Shown here one piece after another: positions 1 through 7,171 of a DNA stretch of 12,618 nt (its first letter is position 1; each line of letters opens with the position of its first letter). A program made the position numbers and the translations under genes. The stretch is from Candidatus Cryptobacteroides faecihippi. GTDB taxonomy: Bacteria > Bacteroidota > Bacteroidia > Bacteroidales > UBA932. Where the stretch lies: positions 1-12,618 of the forward strand of contig JAGHSC010000026.1 in assembly GCA_018066065.1 (NCBI GenBank), read 5' to 3'. The notes under the pieces are model-generated. The model did no database searches and was not told where the DNA came from. It worked only from the letters and a program-made list of their open reading frames with translations.

Positions 1-494
1 TCGGCGACCTGGTCGTCATGACCAAGGCTCAGTTCGGCTACCTTGGCTACTACAACAGAAGATGGGGCTACTCTCCATTCGAAGGTTTCAGGGTCGGTGG
101 TGACGGTATGTCCGGCTACGATACCTACGGTTCCGACATCATCGCTCTCCGAGGCTACGACGACTATTCACTCACCCCTTGGCAGGCGACACCTTACAAC
201 ACCAATGGCTACTATGCCGGTAACGTCTACGACAAGTTCACCTTCGAACTCCGTTATCCTGTCATTCTCCAGCCTCAGTCCACGATCTTTGCACTTGCCT
301 TCCTTGAAGGAGGTAACTGCTGGTCTGACATCAGAAACTTCAATCCATTCAGGATCAAGCGATCAGCCGGTGTCGGCGTGAGAGTCTTCCTGCCTATGAT
401 CGGTCTCCTCGGCCTTGACTGGGGTTACGGATTCGATAATCCTTCAAAGAACGAACGAAGTCAGATACATTTCGTGATCGGACAACAGTTCTAG
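1..494 (+). CDS. bamA: BamA outer-membrane assembly factor, C-terminal part (partial)
   Basis: This is the 3' end of a gene cut by the left edge; the reading frame is entered at base 3 and closes with TAG at 492-494. The visible part, about 163 residues, is the end of a 16-stranded Omp85-type barrel. It carries ALRGY (bases about 144-158), matching the conserved LRGY/VRGF motif of barrel loop 6 that BamA and TamA share. It is rich in Tyr and Gly and ends in an alternating hydrophobic strand with terminal Phe (HFVIGQQF), the typical beta-signal. BamA inserts outer-membrane proteins into the outer membrane. The POTRA domains lie outside the window. The next gene, ompH/skp, follows after 38 bases, which is the standard Bacteroidota order and supports BamA over TamA or other Omp85 members. 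Confidence 0.9.
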   Translation, partial: GDLVVMTKAQFGYLGYYNRRWGYSPFEGFRVGGDGMSGYDTYGSDIIALRGYDDYSLTPWQATPYNTNGYYAGNVYDKFTFELRYPVILQPQSTIFALAFLEGGNCWSDIRNFNPFRIKRSAGVGVRVFLPMIGLLGLDWGYGFDNPSKNERSQIHFVIGQQF

Positions 495-532
495 CATTAG
501 ATTTGATAATAACTGATAAAATTCAATTGAAT

Positions 533-1081
533 ATGAAAAAGATTTTGGTTTTCGCTGCAATGGCGATTCTCTCACTCTCTGCTTCCGCACAGGCAAAGTT
601 CGCAGTCGTTGATTTCAACGAGCTTGTAATGCTTGCTCCTGAGGCTGATGCCGCAAGGACACAGATGCAGGCTGCTTCCAAGACCGCTCAGGAGACTATC
701 ATGAGCATGCAGGAAGAGGGGCAGGCAAAGTACACCGAGTACCAGCAGAAGTCCGCAAGCTGGACCCCTGCAATCAGGGAGAGCAAGGAGAAGGAGCTCA
801 ATGACATCAGCGCCAGGATCCAGGAATTCCAGCAGTCAATCCAGGTCGAGCTTCAGCAGAAGCAGCAGGAACTCATGGACCCTATCTACAAGAAGGCTCA
901 GGAGACAATCGAGAAGATTGCCAAGGACAACGGCTTTGCCTTTGTCTTTGACAACTCGCAGTTCCTCTTTGTCGACAAGGCTCAGGTAAAGGACATCACT
1001 CCTGAGGCAAGAAAGGCAATGGGCATCGCAGAAGGCAGAACCCTCGAGACTCTCCAGAAGGAGCTTCAGGCTGCTGAATAA
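533..1081 (+). CDS. ompH: OmpH/Skp-family periplasmic chaperone
   Basis: The product is a 182-residue protein of the Skp/OmpH family, which holds unfolded outer-membrane proteins in the periplasm before BamA inserts them. Residues 1-19 form a signal peptide (MKKILVF start, hydrophobic core, cleavage likely after Ala-Ser-Ala). The mature protein begins with a beta strand containing FAVVDFNELV. A long Gln/Glu/Lys-rich helical stretch follows, about residues 45-125, the coiled-coil tentacles of Skp. It ends with a second beta region containing FAFVFDNSQFLFVD. An in-frame ATG exists 30 bases upstream at 503, but only the start at 533 places the signal peptide at the N-terminus. It sits 38 bases after bamA, probably co-transcribed with it, and is followed by a terminator. 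Many Bacteroidota carry two ompH copies here; only one is present. Confidence 0.93.
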   Translation: MKKILVFAAMAILSLSASAQAKFAVVDFNELVMLAPEADAARTQMQAASKTAQETIMSMQEEGQAKYTEYQQKSASWTPAIRESKEKELNDISARIQEFQQSIQVELQQKQQELMDPIYKKAQETIEKIAKDNGFAFVFDNSQFLFVDKAQVKDITPEARKAMGIAEGRTLETLQKELQAAE

Positions 1082-1113
1082 TCTGATTGACAGCGACATC
1101 ACTTTAACGATTG

Positions 1114-1147
1114 AGGAGCGGGCGATAGCCAGCTCCTTTTATTTTTT
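1114..1147 (+). terminator. Rho-independent terminator after ompH
   Basis: AGGAGC (1114-1119) pairs with GCTCCT (1132-1137), with an inner GGC/GCC pairing around a GATA loop. A T-rich run (1137-1147, one A) follows. It closes the bamA-ompH unit. Confidence 0.85.
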
Positions 1148-1178
1148 CATCAATTCCCCTCCATTTGCTTTCTTTTCC

Positions 1179-1209
1179 TTGCTTGCTACGTTTTATATTG
1201 CTTACTTTG
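1179..1209 (+). promoter_or_regulatory. Probable promoter of korA-korB-gdhA
   Basis: TTG at 1179-1181, 20 bases, then TTACTTTG at 1202-1209. This differs by one base from the Bacteroidota -7 consensus TAnnTTTG and has the usual spacing. It predicts a 5' leader of about 35-40 bases before korA. No operator or riboswitch fold was recognised in the leader. Confidence 0.6.
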
Positions 1210-1253
1210 CAGTCCTTTTTTTACAACAGTGAAGTATAACATACAATACTGAT

Positions 1254-3098
1254 ATGAAGCATAAGATAATAGACGCCAAGGATGTCGTGATCCGCTTTGC
1301 GGGAGATTCCGGAGATGGCATGCAGCTGACCGGAAGCCTGTTCGCAGACATGTCCGCCATCTATGGAAATGAGCTGTCGACGTTCCCGGACTATCCGGCC
1401 GAGATCAGGGCACCTCATGGCACCGTTTCCGGAGTCTCAGGATTCCAGGTACACATCGGCAGCCAGGACATCAACACTCCTGGAGATTTCTGTGACCTTC
1501 TCGTGGCAATGAACCCGGCAGCCTTGAAGGCAAATGCCAAGTGGTGCAAGCCTACGGCAATGATCCTTGTCGATGAGGATGCATTCGATGATGCAGGCAT
1601 GAAGAAGGCTGGCTTCAAGACAGCCAATCCGTTCGAGGAACTCCATGTCGAGGACAGAGCCCTGATCATCGCCCAGATCACCACACTGACCAAGGAAAGT
1701 CTGAAGGACAGTGGCCTCGATGCCAAGTCCATCGCCAAGTGCAAGAACATGTTCACCCTTGGAATGGCATGCTACATCTACAGCCGTCCGCTCGAGTACA
1801 TCTACAAGTATCTTGAGAAGAAGTTCTCAAAGAAGCATCCTGAGATGATTGCCCCGAACAAGAAGGTGCTCAATGACGGATTCAACTACGCCGCCAACAT
1901 CCAGGCCATTCCAAACACCTACACGGTGGCTCCTGCAAAGCTCAAGAAGGGCCTTTACAGGAACATGACCGGAAACCAGGCTACGGCATGGGGACTCCTG
2001 GCTGCCTCTGAGAAGTCTCATCTTCCTCTGTTCTGTGGCTCCTATCCAATTACTCCTGCCACAGCCATCCTTGAGGAACTTGCCATACACAAGAGCCTTG
2101 GCGCCAAGACACTCCAGGCTGAGGATGAGATTGCCGGAATCTGCACCGCCATCGGTGCTTCATTCGCCGGCAATCTTGCAGTGACCACCACTTCCGGCCC
2201 TGGCCTTTCACTCAAGAGCGAGGCTATGGGTCTGGCTGTCATGGCCGAACTCCCTCTTGTCGTCGTCGACGTGCAGAGAGGCGGCCCTTCGACCGGTCTC
2301 CCGACCAAGACCGAACAGACCGATCTTTTCCAGGCCCTCTACGGAAGGAATGGAGAGTGCCCTATGGTCGTGATGGCATCCCATTCTCCTGCCAACTGCT
2401 TCGATGCTGCATTCTATGCTTCAAAGATCGCATTGGAGCACATGACTCCTGTCCTCCTTCTCTCCGAGGGCTTCCTTGGCAATGGATCCGAACCATGGCT
2501 CATCCCAAGCATGTCGGACTATCCTGAGATCAAGCCTCCGTTCGCGACTGGGGTCTTCCACGATTCCGACAGGTTCAAGCCATTCGAAAGGGATCCGGAG
2601 ACTCTTGTCCGCAAGTGGGCGGTACCTGGAATGAAGGGCTATGAGCATCGCGTCGGAGGTCTCGAGAAGAATCATGACGGAGTCCTTTCCACCGATCCCG
2701 AGAACCATGCCCTCATGGTTGCGGAGCGCGAAGCCAAGGTCCAGAAGATCGCAGACTTCATCCCTGAGCTCAAGGTTGAAGGCGCTGCTTCTGGCAAGGT
2801 GCTCATCGTCGGATGGGGTGGGACCTATGGCCATCTCTTCTCTGCATACAATGTCCTTAAGGAAGATGGAAAGGAAGTTTCCTTTGCTCATTTCGACTAC
2901 ATCAAGCCGCTTCCGAAGAACACAGAGGCTGTCCTCTCTTCATTCGAGAAGGTCATTGTCTGCGAGCTCAACAGCGGAATGTTCGTCAACTATCTCAGGG
3001 GGATATTCCCTGGCATCGATTTCAAGCAGTTCAACAAGGTTCAGGGTCAGCCGTTCCTCGTCCAGGAGTTGGTCGACGCAATAAGCAAGGAGTTGTAA
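1254..3098 (+). CDS. korA: 2-oxoglutarate:ferredoxin oxidoreductase, fused gamma-alpha subunit
   Basis: This 614-residue subunit works with KorB to interconvert 2-oxoglutarate plus CoA and succinyl-CoA plus CO2, using ferredoxin. Residues about 10-190 are the gamma domain, starting with VVIRFAGDSGDGMQ and containing PDYPAEIRAPHGTVSG. The alpha (PYR) domain starts near residue 233. It carries GSYPITPAT (262-270), an AEDEIA stretch, TTTSGPGLSLKSEA (about 311-324) and QRGGPSTGLPTKTEQ. The remaining C-terminal part resembles the transketolase C-like domain. The gamma-alpha fusion and length are usual for the KorA/OorA group in Bacteroidota. The substrate is inferred from overall similarity and from gdhA in the same operon; other 2-oxoacids cannot be excluded. 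korB begins 4 bases after its stop. Confidence 0.92.
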   Translation: MKHKIIDAKDVVIRFAGDSGDGMQLTGSLFADMSAIYGNELSTFPDYPAEIRAPHGTVSGVSGFQVHIGSQDINTPGDFCDLLVAMNPAALKANAKWCKPTAMILVDEDAFDDAGMKKAGFKTANPFEELHVEDRALIIAQITTLTKESLKDSGLDAKSIAKCKNMFTLGMACYIYSRPLEYIYKYLEKKFSKKHPEMIAPNKKVLNDGFNYAANIQAIPNTYTVAPAKLKKGLYRNMTGNQATAWGLLAASEKSHLPLFCGSYPITPATAILEELAIHKSLGAKTLQAEDEIAGICTAIGASFAGNLAVTTTSGPGLSLKSEAMGLAVMAELPLVVVDVQRGGPSTGLPTKTEQTDLFQALYGRNGECPMVVMASHSPANCFDAAFYASKIALEHMTPVLLLSEGFLGNGSEPWLIPSMSDYPEIKPPFATGVFHDSDRFKPFERDPETLVRKWAVPGMKGYEHRVGGLEKNHDGVLSTDPENHALMVAEREAKVQKIADFIPELKVEGAASGKVLIVGWGGTYGHLFSAYNVLKEDGKEVSFAHFDYIKPLPKNTEAVLSSFEKVIVCELNSGMFVNYLRGIFPGIDFKQFNKVQGQPFLVQELVDAISKEL

Positions 3099-3102
3099 AA
3101 TC

Positions 3103-4119
3103 ATGGCAAATCTTACATTCAAGGATTTCAAGAGCGACCAGGAAGTACGCTGGTGCCCTGGTTGTGGTGACCACGCGGTCCTCGCAGCTCTTCAGAGGGC
3201 TCTCCCAAAGGTGAGCCAGGCTCTCAACTATGAGAAGGAAAGATATGTGGTCGTGTCCGGAATCGGATGCTCATCACGTCTGCCTTACTACATGGACACC
3301 TACGGATTCCATTCGATCCATGGCCGCGCAACGGCAATATCCACTGGAATCAAGGTCGCCAACCCTACGCTTACCGTGTGGCAGGCCTGCGGTGACGGTG
3401 ATGCCCTTGCAATTGGAGGAAACCATTTCATCCATGCAATCAGAAGGAACATCGACATCAACATCATCCTTTTCAATAACCAGATCTATGGCTTGACGAA
3501 GGGACAGTACTCGCCGACATCCAAGCTTGGCGCAATCACCAAGACTTCTCCTTACGGAACCATTGAGCATCCATTCAACCCCGGCAGCGTGGTCCTTGGC
3601 GCTAAGGGAACCTTCTTCGCGCGCAGTCTCGATTCCGAGCTGAAGCTGAATGAGGAGATCATGACCCAGGCTGCACTCCATGACGGCTGCTCCGTGATGG
3701 AGATGCTCACGAACTGCGTGATATTCAATGATGGTACCCACAAGGCCATCTCTGATCCTGCAGTCCGTGCGGACCGCACGATCGTCCTTCACCATGGTGA
3801 GAGGATGATCTACGGAAAGAACCGCGACAAGGGCCTTACCTTCGATGGAAGGCAGATCCGTTCCGTGACCATCGGCGAGAATGGCGTGACCGAGGATGAC
3901 ATTCTCATCCATGATGCCCACAGCGACTTCATCGGACTTCACATGGCTTTGGCTGACATGAAGGATGACCTTCCTGTCGCTCTCGGTGTCATCCGTGATG
4001 TGAAAGACATTACGTATGATGACGGCGTCCGCGAGCAGGTGAAGGATGTGATGAGAAACTCCAGGATCCATTGCATGGATGATCTTCTCCGCAGTGGGTC
4101 GACATGGGAAGTGAAATAG
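3103..4119 (+). CDS. korB: 2-oxoglutarate:ferredoxin oxidoreductase, beta (thiamine diphosphate) subunit
   Basis: The product is the 338-residue catalytic partner of KorA. It binds thiamine diphosphate and one [4Fe-4S] cluster. WCPGCGDH gives Cys18 and Cys21, GIGCSS gives Cys56, and LTNCVIFND gives Cys205; these match the four cluster ligands known in archaeal 2-oxoacid:ferredoxin oxidoreductases. The thiamine/Mg site is GDGDALAIGGNH (98-109) followed about 15 residues later by FNNQIYGLTKGQYSPTS. The length is normal for a two-subunit enzyme, and no separate ferredoxin-like delta subunit is encoded nearby. The gap to korA is 4 bases and to gdhA 14 bases, so the three genes are almost certainly one transcript. 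In anaerobes the enzyme often runs in the reductive direction, fixing CO2 onto succinyl-CoA; the direction here is inference. Confidence 0.94.
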   Translation: MANLTFKDFKSDQEVRWCPGCGDHAVLAALQRALPKVSQALNYEKERYVVVSGIGCSSRLPYYMDTYGFHSIHGRATAISTGIKVANPTLTVWQACGDGDALAIGGNHFIHAIRRNIDINIILFNNQIYGLTKGQYSPTSKLGAITKTSPYGTIEHPFNPGSVVLGAKGTFFARSLDSELKLNEEIMTQAALHDGCSVMEMLTNCVIFNDGTHKAISDPAVRADRTIVLHHGERMIYGKNRDKGLTFDGRQIRSVTIGENGVTEDDILIHDAHSDFIGLHMALADMKDDLPVALGVIRDVKDITYDDGVREQVKDVMRNSRIHCMDDLLRSGSTWEVK

Positions 4120-4133
4120 AGTATCAACACGAT

Positions 4134-5477
4134 ATGAAGACATCAAAGATTATGGCCCGCCTGCAGGCCAAGTACCCAACGGAGACTGAGTATCTCCAGG
4201 CAGTGCAGGAAGTCCTCGAGTCCATCGAGGAGGTTTATAATCAGCATCCGGAATTCGAGCAGGCAAGGATTGTCGAGAGAATCGTCGAGCCTGACAGGAT
4301 CTTTACGTTCCGTGTCACATGGGTTGACGACAACGGCGATGTCCAGACCAACACCGGCTACCGCGTCCAGTTCAACAGCGCGATCGGTCCTTACAAGGGT
4401 GGACTCCGCTTCCACAGCGCTGTGACACCATCCATGCTCAAGTTCCTTGGTTTCGAGCAGACTTTCAAGAATGCTCTCACGACTCTTCCGATGGGCGGTG
4501 CAAAGGGAGGTTCCGATTTCAGTCCAAAGGGAAAGTCAAATGCCGAGATCATGAGATTCTGCCAGGCATTCATGCTCGAGCTCTGGCGCTGCATCGGTCC
4601 CGACCAGGACATCCCGGCCGGTGATGTCGGTGTCGGCGGACGTGAGATCGGATTCCTCAATGGAATGTATCAGAAGCTTGCACGTGAGTACCACACCGGT
4701 GTCCTGACTGGAAAGGGAGAGACCTGGGGAGGTTCCATCCTCCGTCCTGAGGCTACCGGCTACGGTGCCCTGTACTTTACTCAGCATGTCCTTCACAAGG
4801 CAGGGAAGGACATCGCAGGCTTGAGGCTTGCCCTTTCCGGTTTCGGCAATGTTGCATGGGGCGCTGCGAAGAAGGCTCATCAGCTTGGCGCGAAGGTCGT
4901 TGCAATCTCCGGCCCGGACGGTGTCTGCAGCATCCCTGACGGCCTCACTCCTGAAATGAATGATTACATGCTCGAGATGAGAGCTTCCAACAGGGACAGG
5001 GTAGAGGATCTTGCCACGAAGTTCCCTGGGCAGGTACAGTTCACCGCGGGCAAGAAGTCCTGGAGCATTCCATGTGACATCGCCTTGCCTTGTGCCTTCC
5101 AGAATGAGCTCAGCGAGGAGGATGCAAAGGAGCTGAAAGCAAACGGCTGCTGGTGCTGCTGCGAGGTGTCCAACATGGGATGTCAGCCTGGCGCAATCCA
5201 CTTCTTCCAGGAGAATGGGGTGATCTTTGCACCTGGAAAGGCTGTCAATGCAGGCGGCGTTGCGACCTCTGGCCTCGAGATGACCCAGAATGCAGGCCAC
5301 ATCAGCTGGTCCGCACAGGAAGTGGACGACAAGCTCCACTGGATCATGCAGAGCATCCACGAGCAGTGCGTCAAGTTCGGAACGCGCCCTGACGGAACCG
5401 TCGATTATGTCAAAGGTGCCAACATCGCAGGCTTCATGAAGGTGGCCACCGCGATGCTTGAGCAGGGAGTCATCTGA
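4134..5477 (+). CDS. gdhA: Glutamate dehydrogenase (probably NADP-dependent, hexameric type)
   Basis: The 447-residue enzyme reductively aminates 2-oxoglutarate with ammonium to glutamate. GPYKGGLRFH supplies Lys88 and FKNALTTLPMGGAKGG supplies Lys112 and Lys124, the substrate and catalytic lysines. DIPAGDVGVGGREIG contains the catalytic Asp164. The Rossmann motif is SGFGNVAWG (235-243), and FAPGKAVNAGGVATSGLEM lies in the C-terminal part. The start at 4134 is preferred over an in-frame ATG at 4104, because it avoids overlap with korB and matches the N-terminus of the family. NADP use is inferred from the family; dual coenzyme use is possible. Residues 339-350 are oddly cysteine-rich (CWCCCEVSNMGC) where the family usually has an EGANMP-type motif. 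It is the last gene of the operon. Confidence 0.94.
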   Translation: MKTSKIMARLQAKYPTETEYLQAVQEVLESIEEVYNQHPEFEQARIVERIVEPDRIFTFRVTWVDDNGDVQTNTGYRVQFNSAIGPYKGGLRFHSAVTPSMLKFLGFEQTFKNALTTLPMGGAKGGSDFSPKGKSNAEIMRFCQAFMLELWRCIGPDQDIPAGDVGVGGREIGFLNGMYQKLAREYHTGVLTGKGETWGGSILRPEATGYGALYFTQHVLHKAGKDIAGLRLALSGFGNVAWGAAKKAHQLGAKVVAISGPDGVCSIPDGLTPEMNDYMLEMRASNRDRVEDLATKFPGQVQFTAGKKSWSIPCDIALPCAFQNELSEEDAKELKANGCWCCCEVSNMGCQPGAIHFFQENGVIFAPGKAVNAGGVATSGLEMTQNAGHISWSAQEVDDKLHWIMQSIHEQCVKFGTRPDGTVDYVKGANIAGFMKVATAMLEQGVI

Positions 5478-5482
5478 TCCTT

Positions 5483-5502
5483 TTTTGAATATTCATTCAA
5501 AA
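5483..5502 (+). repeat. Inverted repeat directly upstream of the gdhA terminator
   Basis: TTTTGAAT (5483-5490) and ATTCAAAA (5495-5502) are exact inverse complements separated by ATTC. The right arm shares its A-run with the 5' arm of the following terminator, so the two hairpins cannot both be fully formed. Confidence 0.6.
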
Positions 5503-5537
5503 GGAGCATTCCGCCAGGCCGGAGTGCTCCTTTTTTT
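5499..5537 (+). terminator. Rho-independent terminator after gdhA
   Basis: AAGGAGCATTCCG (5501-5513) pairs with CGGAGTGCTCCTT (5520-5532) with one G-T wobble, around loop CCAGGC. Seven T residues follow at 5531-5537. The stem extends by A-T pairs at its base. Strong and canonical. Confidence 0.95.
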
Positions 5538-5550
5538 CAGTATTATTGAT

Positions 5551-5558
5551 TACCTTTG
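5551..5558 (+). promoter_or_regulatory. -7 element of the SLC13 transporter promoter
   Basis: TACCTTTG matches TAnnTTTG exactly. No TTG is visible 19-21 bases upstream, where the -33 position would fall on the T-tract of the gdhA terminator. It predicts transcription from about 5564, upstream of the start codon at 5619. Confidence 0.6.
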
Positions 5559-5618
5559 CAAGATTCGAATGCCGGAATCGGATTTATCGATAATAATTTG
5601 TTAAAACAGTATAGTAGA

Positions 5619-7040
5619 ATGTCTAACACAGTATTCAGCGTCAAGAAGCATGTGCTCCTGCCCCTGCTTCTTCTCTTGACTCTCTTCCTGTTCTTCATGC
5701 CTACGGAGTGGCTCCATATCGATGGCCTCACTCTCGTGCAGCAGAGGACAATCGCACTCTTCGTGTTTGCGGCTTTCATGTGGATCATCGAGATTGTTCC
5801 TGCATGGGCCACTTCCATCATCACGATGGTGCTTCTGATCTTCACCGTCTCCAACGGTGCATTCTCCTTCCTTACCGGAGGTGACAACGTAGGAACCCTT
5901 GTGAGCTACAAGGATTTCATGGCTCAGTTCGCCAGCCCTACCATCATGCTCTTCATGGGTGGTTTCGTCCTCGCGATCGCTGCTACCAAGGTGGGTCTCG
6001 ATGTCGTTCTTGCGAAGGTCCTTCTCAAGCCTTTCGGAACTAATCCAAAGACCGTCCTCCTCGGTATTCTCCTCGTTGTCGCCATCTTCTCAATGTTCAT
6101 GAGCAACACTGCAACCGCTGCCATGATGCTTGCGTTCCTTGCTCCTGTGCTCAAGAGCCTTCCTGCTGACGGAAAGGGAAAGATCGGTCTCGCTCTCGCA
6201 ATTCCTATCGGTGCGAACATCGGTGGTATCGGAACCCCTATCGGAACCCCTCCTAACGTGATCGCTCTCGGTTACCTCAAGGAGAACCTCGGCATCGAGG
6301 TCGGCTTCGGTGAGTGGTGTGTACGCATGGTCCCTTATGTGCTCGTCATGCTCCTCATTGCTTGGATCTTCCTTCTCCTCTTCTTCCCATTCAAGGCAAA
6401 GGAGATCAAACTCGAGATCAACTCCGACAAGAAGAAGGACTACAAGTTCTGGGTTGTCGCTGCTACCTTCATCATCACCATCGCCCTCTGGCTCATCCCT
6501 GAGAAAATCACCAACCTCAATTCCAATGAGGTCGCTCTCATTCCATTCGCAATCTTCGTTGCAACCGGCGTCTTCGAGAAGAAGGATTTCGCCGAGATCA
6601 ACTGGGATGTGCTCTGGATGGTTGCCGGTGGTCTTGCCCTCGGTACCGCACTCATGAAGACAGGTCTCGCCAAGGTCCTTGTCGACACAATTCCGTTCAG
6701 CACGATGCCGGCTCTCGTCGTCATCCTTGTCTCCGGAATCGTCGGCTACGCCATCGCGAACTTCCTCTCGCACACATCCGCTGCGAACCTTCTCCTTCCT
6801 ATCCTTGCCACTGTGGCTGCAGCAGTCGACCTTTCCGCTTTCGGAGGTTCAGCTGCCCTCCTCATCGGCCTTGCCATCTCTACATCCGTAGCGATGATCC
6901 TTCCTATCTCAACACCTCCGAATGCAATCGCTTCATCTACCGGTCTTGTCGAGACAAAGGATATGGCAAAGATGGGTATCATCATGGGTATCGTGGGTCT
7001 CATCCTCGGTTATGGTGTTCTTATCTTCGTCGGATTCTAA
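5619..7040 (+). CDS. SLC13/DASS-family sodium:dicarboxylate (divalent anion) symporter
   Basis: The product is a 473-residue inner-membrane transporter with about 11-13 hydrophobic segments. Like VcINDY and other DASS members it shows two inverted halves. The first half has SNTATA (162-167) and IGTPPN (208-213); the second has SHTSAA (384-389) and ISTPPN (430-435). These SNT/TPPN pairs form the hairpin tips that bind sodium and the carboxylate. Likely substrates are C4-dicarboxylates such as succinate, fumarate or malate; sulfate or tricarboxylates are possible in this family. The start at 5619 is chosen because an in-frame ATG at 5556 lies inside the promoter -7 element. Promoter and terminator mark it as a single-gene unit, placed between korAB-gdhA and a porin-like gene. 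Asn to His in the second SNT is noted separately. Confidence 0.9.
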   Translation: MSNTVFSVKKHVLLPLLLLLTLFLFFMPTEWLHIDGLTLVQQRTIALFVFAAFMWIIEIVPAWATSIITMVLLIFTVSNGAFSFLTGGDNVGTLVSYKDFMAQFASPTIMLFMGGFVLAIAATKVGLDVVLAKVLLKPFGTNPKTVLLGILLVVAIFSMFMSNTATAAMMLAFLAPVLKSLPADGKGKIGLALAIPIGANIGGIGTPIGTPPNVIALGYLKENLGIEVGFGEWCVRMVPYVLVMLLIAWIFLLLFFPFKAKEIKLEINSDKKKDYKFWVVAATFIITIALWLIPEKITNLNSNEVALIPFAIFVATGVFEKKDFAEINWDVLWMVAGGLALGTALMKTGLAKVLVDTIPFSTMPALVVILVSGIVGYAIANFLSHTSAANLLLPILATVAAAVDLSAFGGSAALLIGLAISTSVAMILPISTPPNAIASSTGLVETKDMAKMGIIMGIVGLILGYGVLIFVGF

Positions 7041-7062
7041 GATCTGCTTCATTTTATGATAC

Positions 7063-7096
7063 GAAAGCTGCCGGTCCAGCCGGCAGCTTTCTTTTT
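7063..7096 (+). terminator. Rho-independent terminator after the SLC13 gene
   Basis: GAAAGCTGCCGG (7063-7074) pairs perfectly with CCGGCAGCTTTC (7080-7091) around a five-base loop TCCAG. TTTTT follows at 7092-7096. Confidence 0.95.
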
Positions 7097-7106
7097 GTCT
7101 TCAGAC

Positions 7107-7137
7107 TTGCGTATTGCGCAAATAGTTTATAAATTTG
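7107..7137 (+). promoter_or_regulatory. Promoter of the porin-like gene
   Basis: TTG at 7107-7109, 20 bases, then TAAATTTG at 7130-7137. This is the best match in the window to the Bacteroidota consensus. Transcription would start near 7143, which leaves almost no leader for the ATG at 7148 but about 28 bases for the ATG at 7172. Confidence 0.8.
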
Positions 7138-7171
7138 CGTCTCCAAAATGAAATGTAAACGCTTTTACAAT

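Noticed and set aside
3274..4146. Long open frame of 290 codons on the minus strand opposite korB
   Set aside because: korB is an unmistakable gene on the plus strand; the antisense product has no recognisable domain, and its openness follows from the codon bias of korB.
4536..5360. Open frame of 274 codons on the minus strand opposite gdhA
   Set aside because: Shadow of gdhA: low-complexity composition, no motif, no promoter.
5556..5618. Upstream start for the SLC13 carrier
   Set aside because: The ATG-containing stretch overlaps the -7 promoter element and would precede the predicted transcription start.
6090..6773. Acidic open frame of 227 codons on the minus strand opposite the SLC13 gene
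   Set aside because: Its Glu/Asp-rich composition is the reverse complement of hydrophobic membrane codons, a typical artefact.
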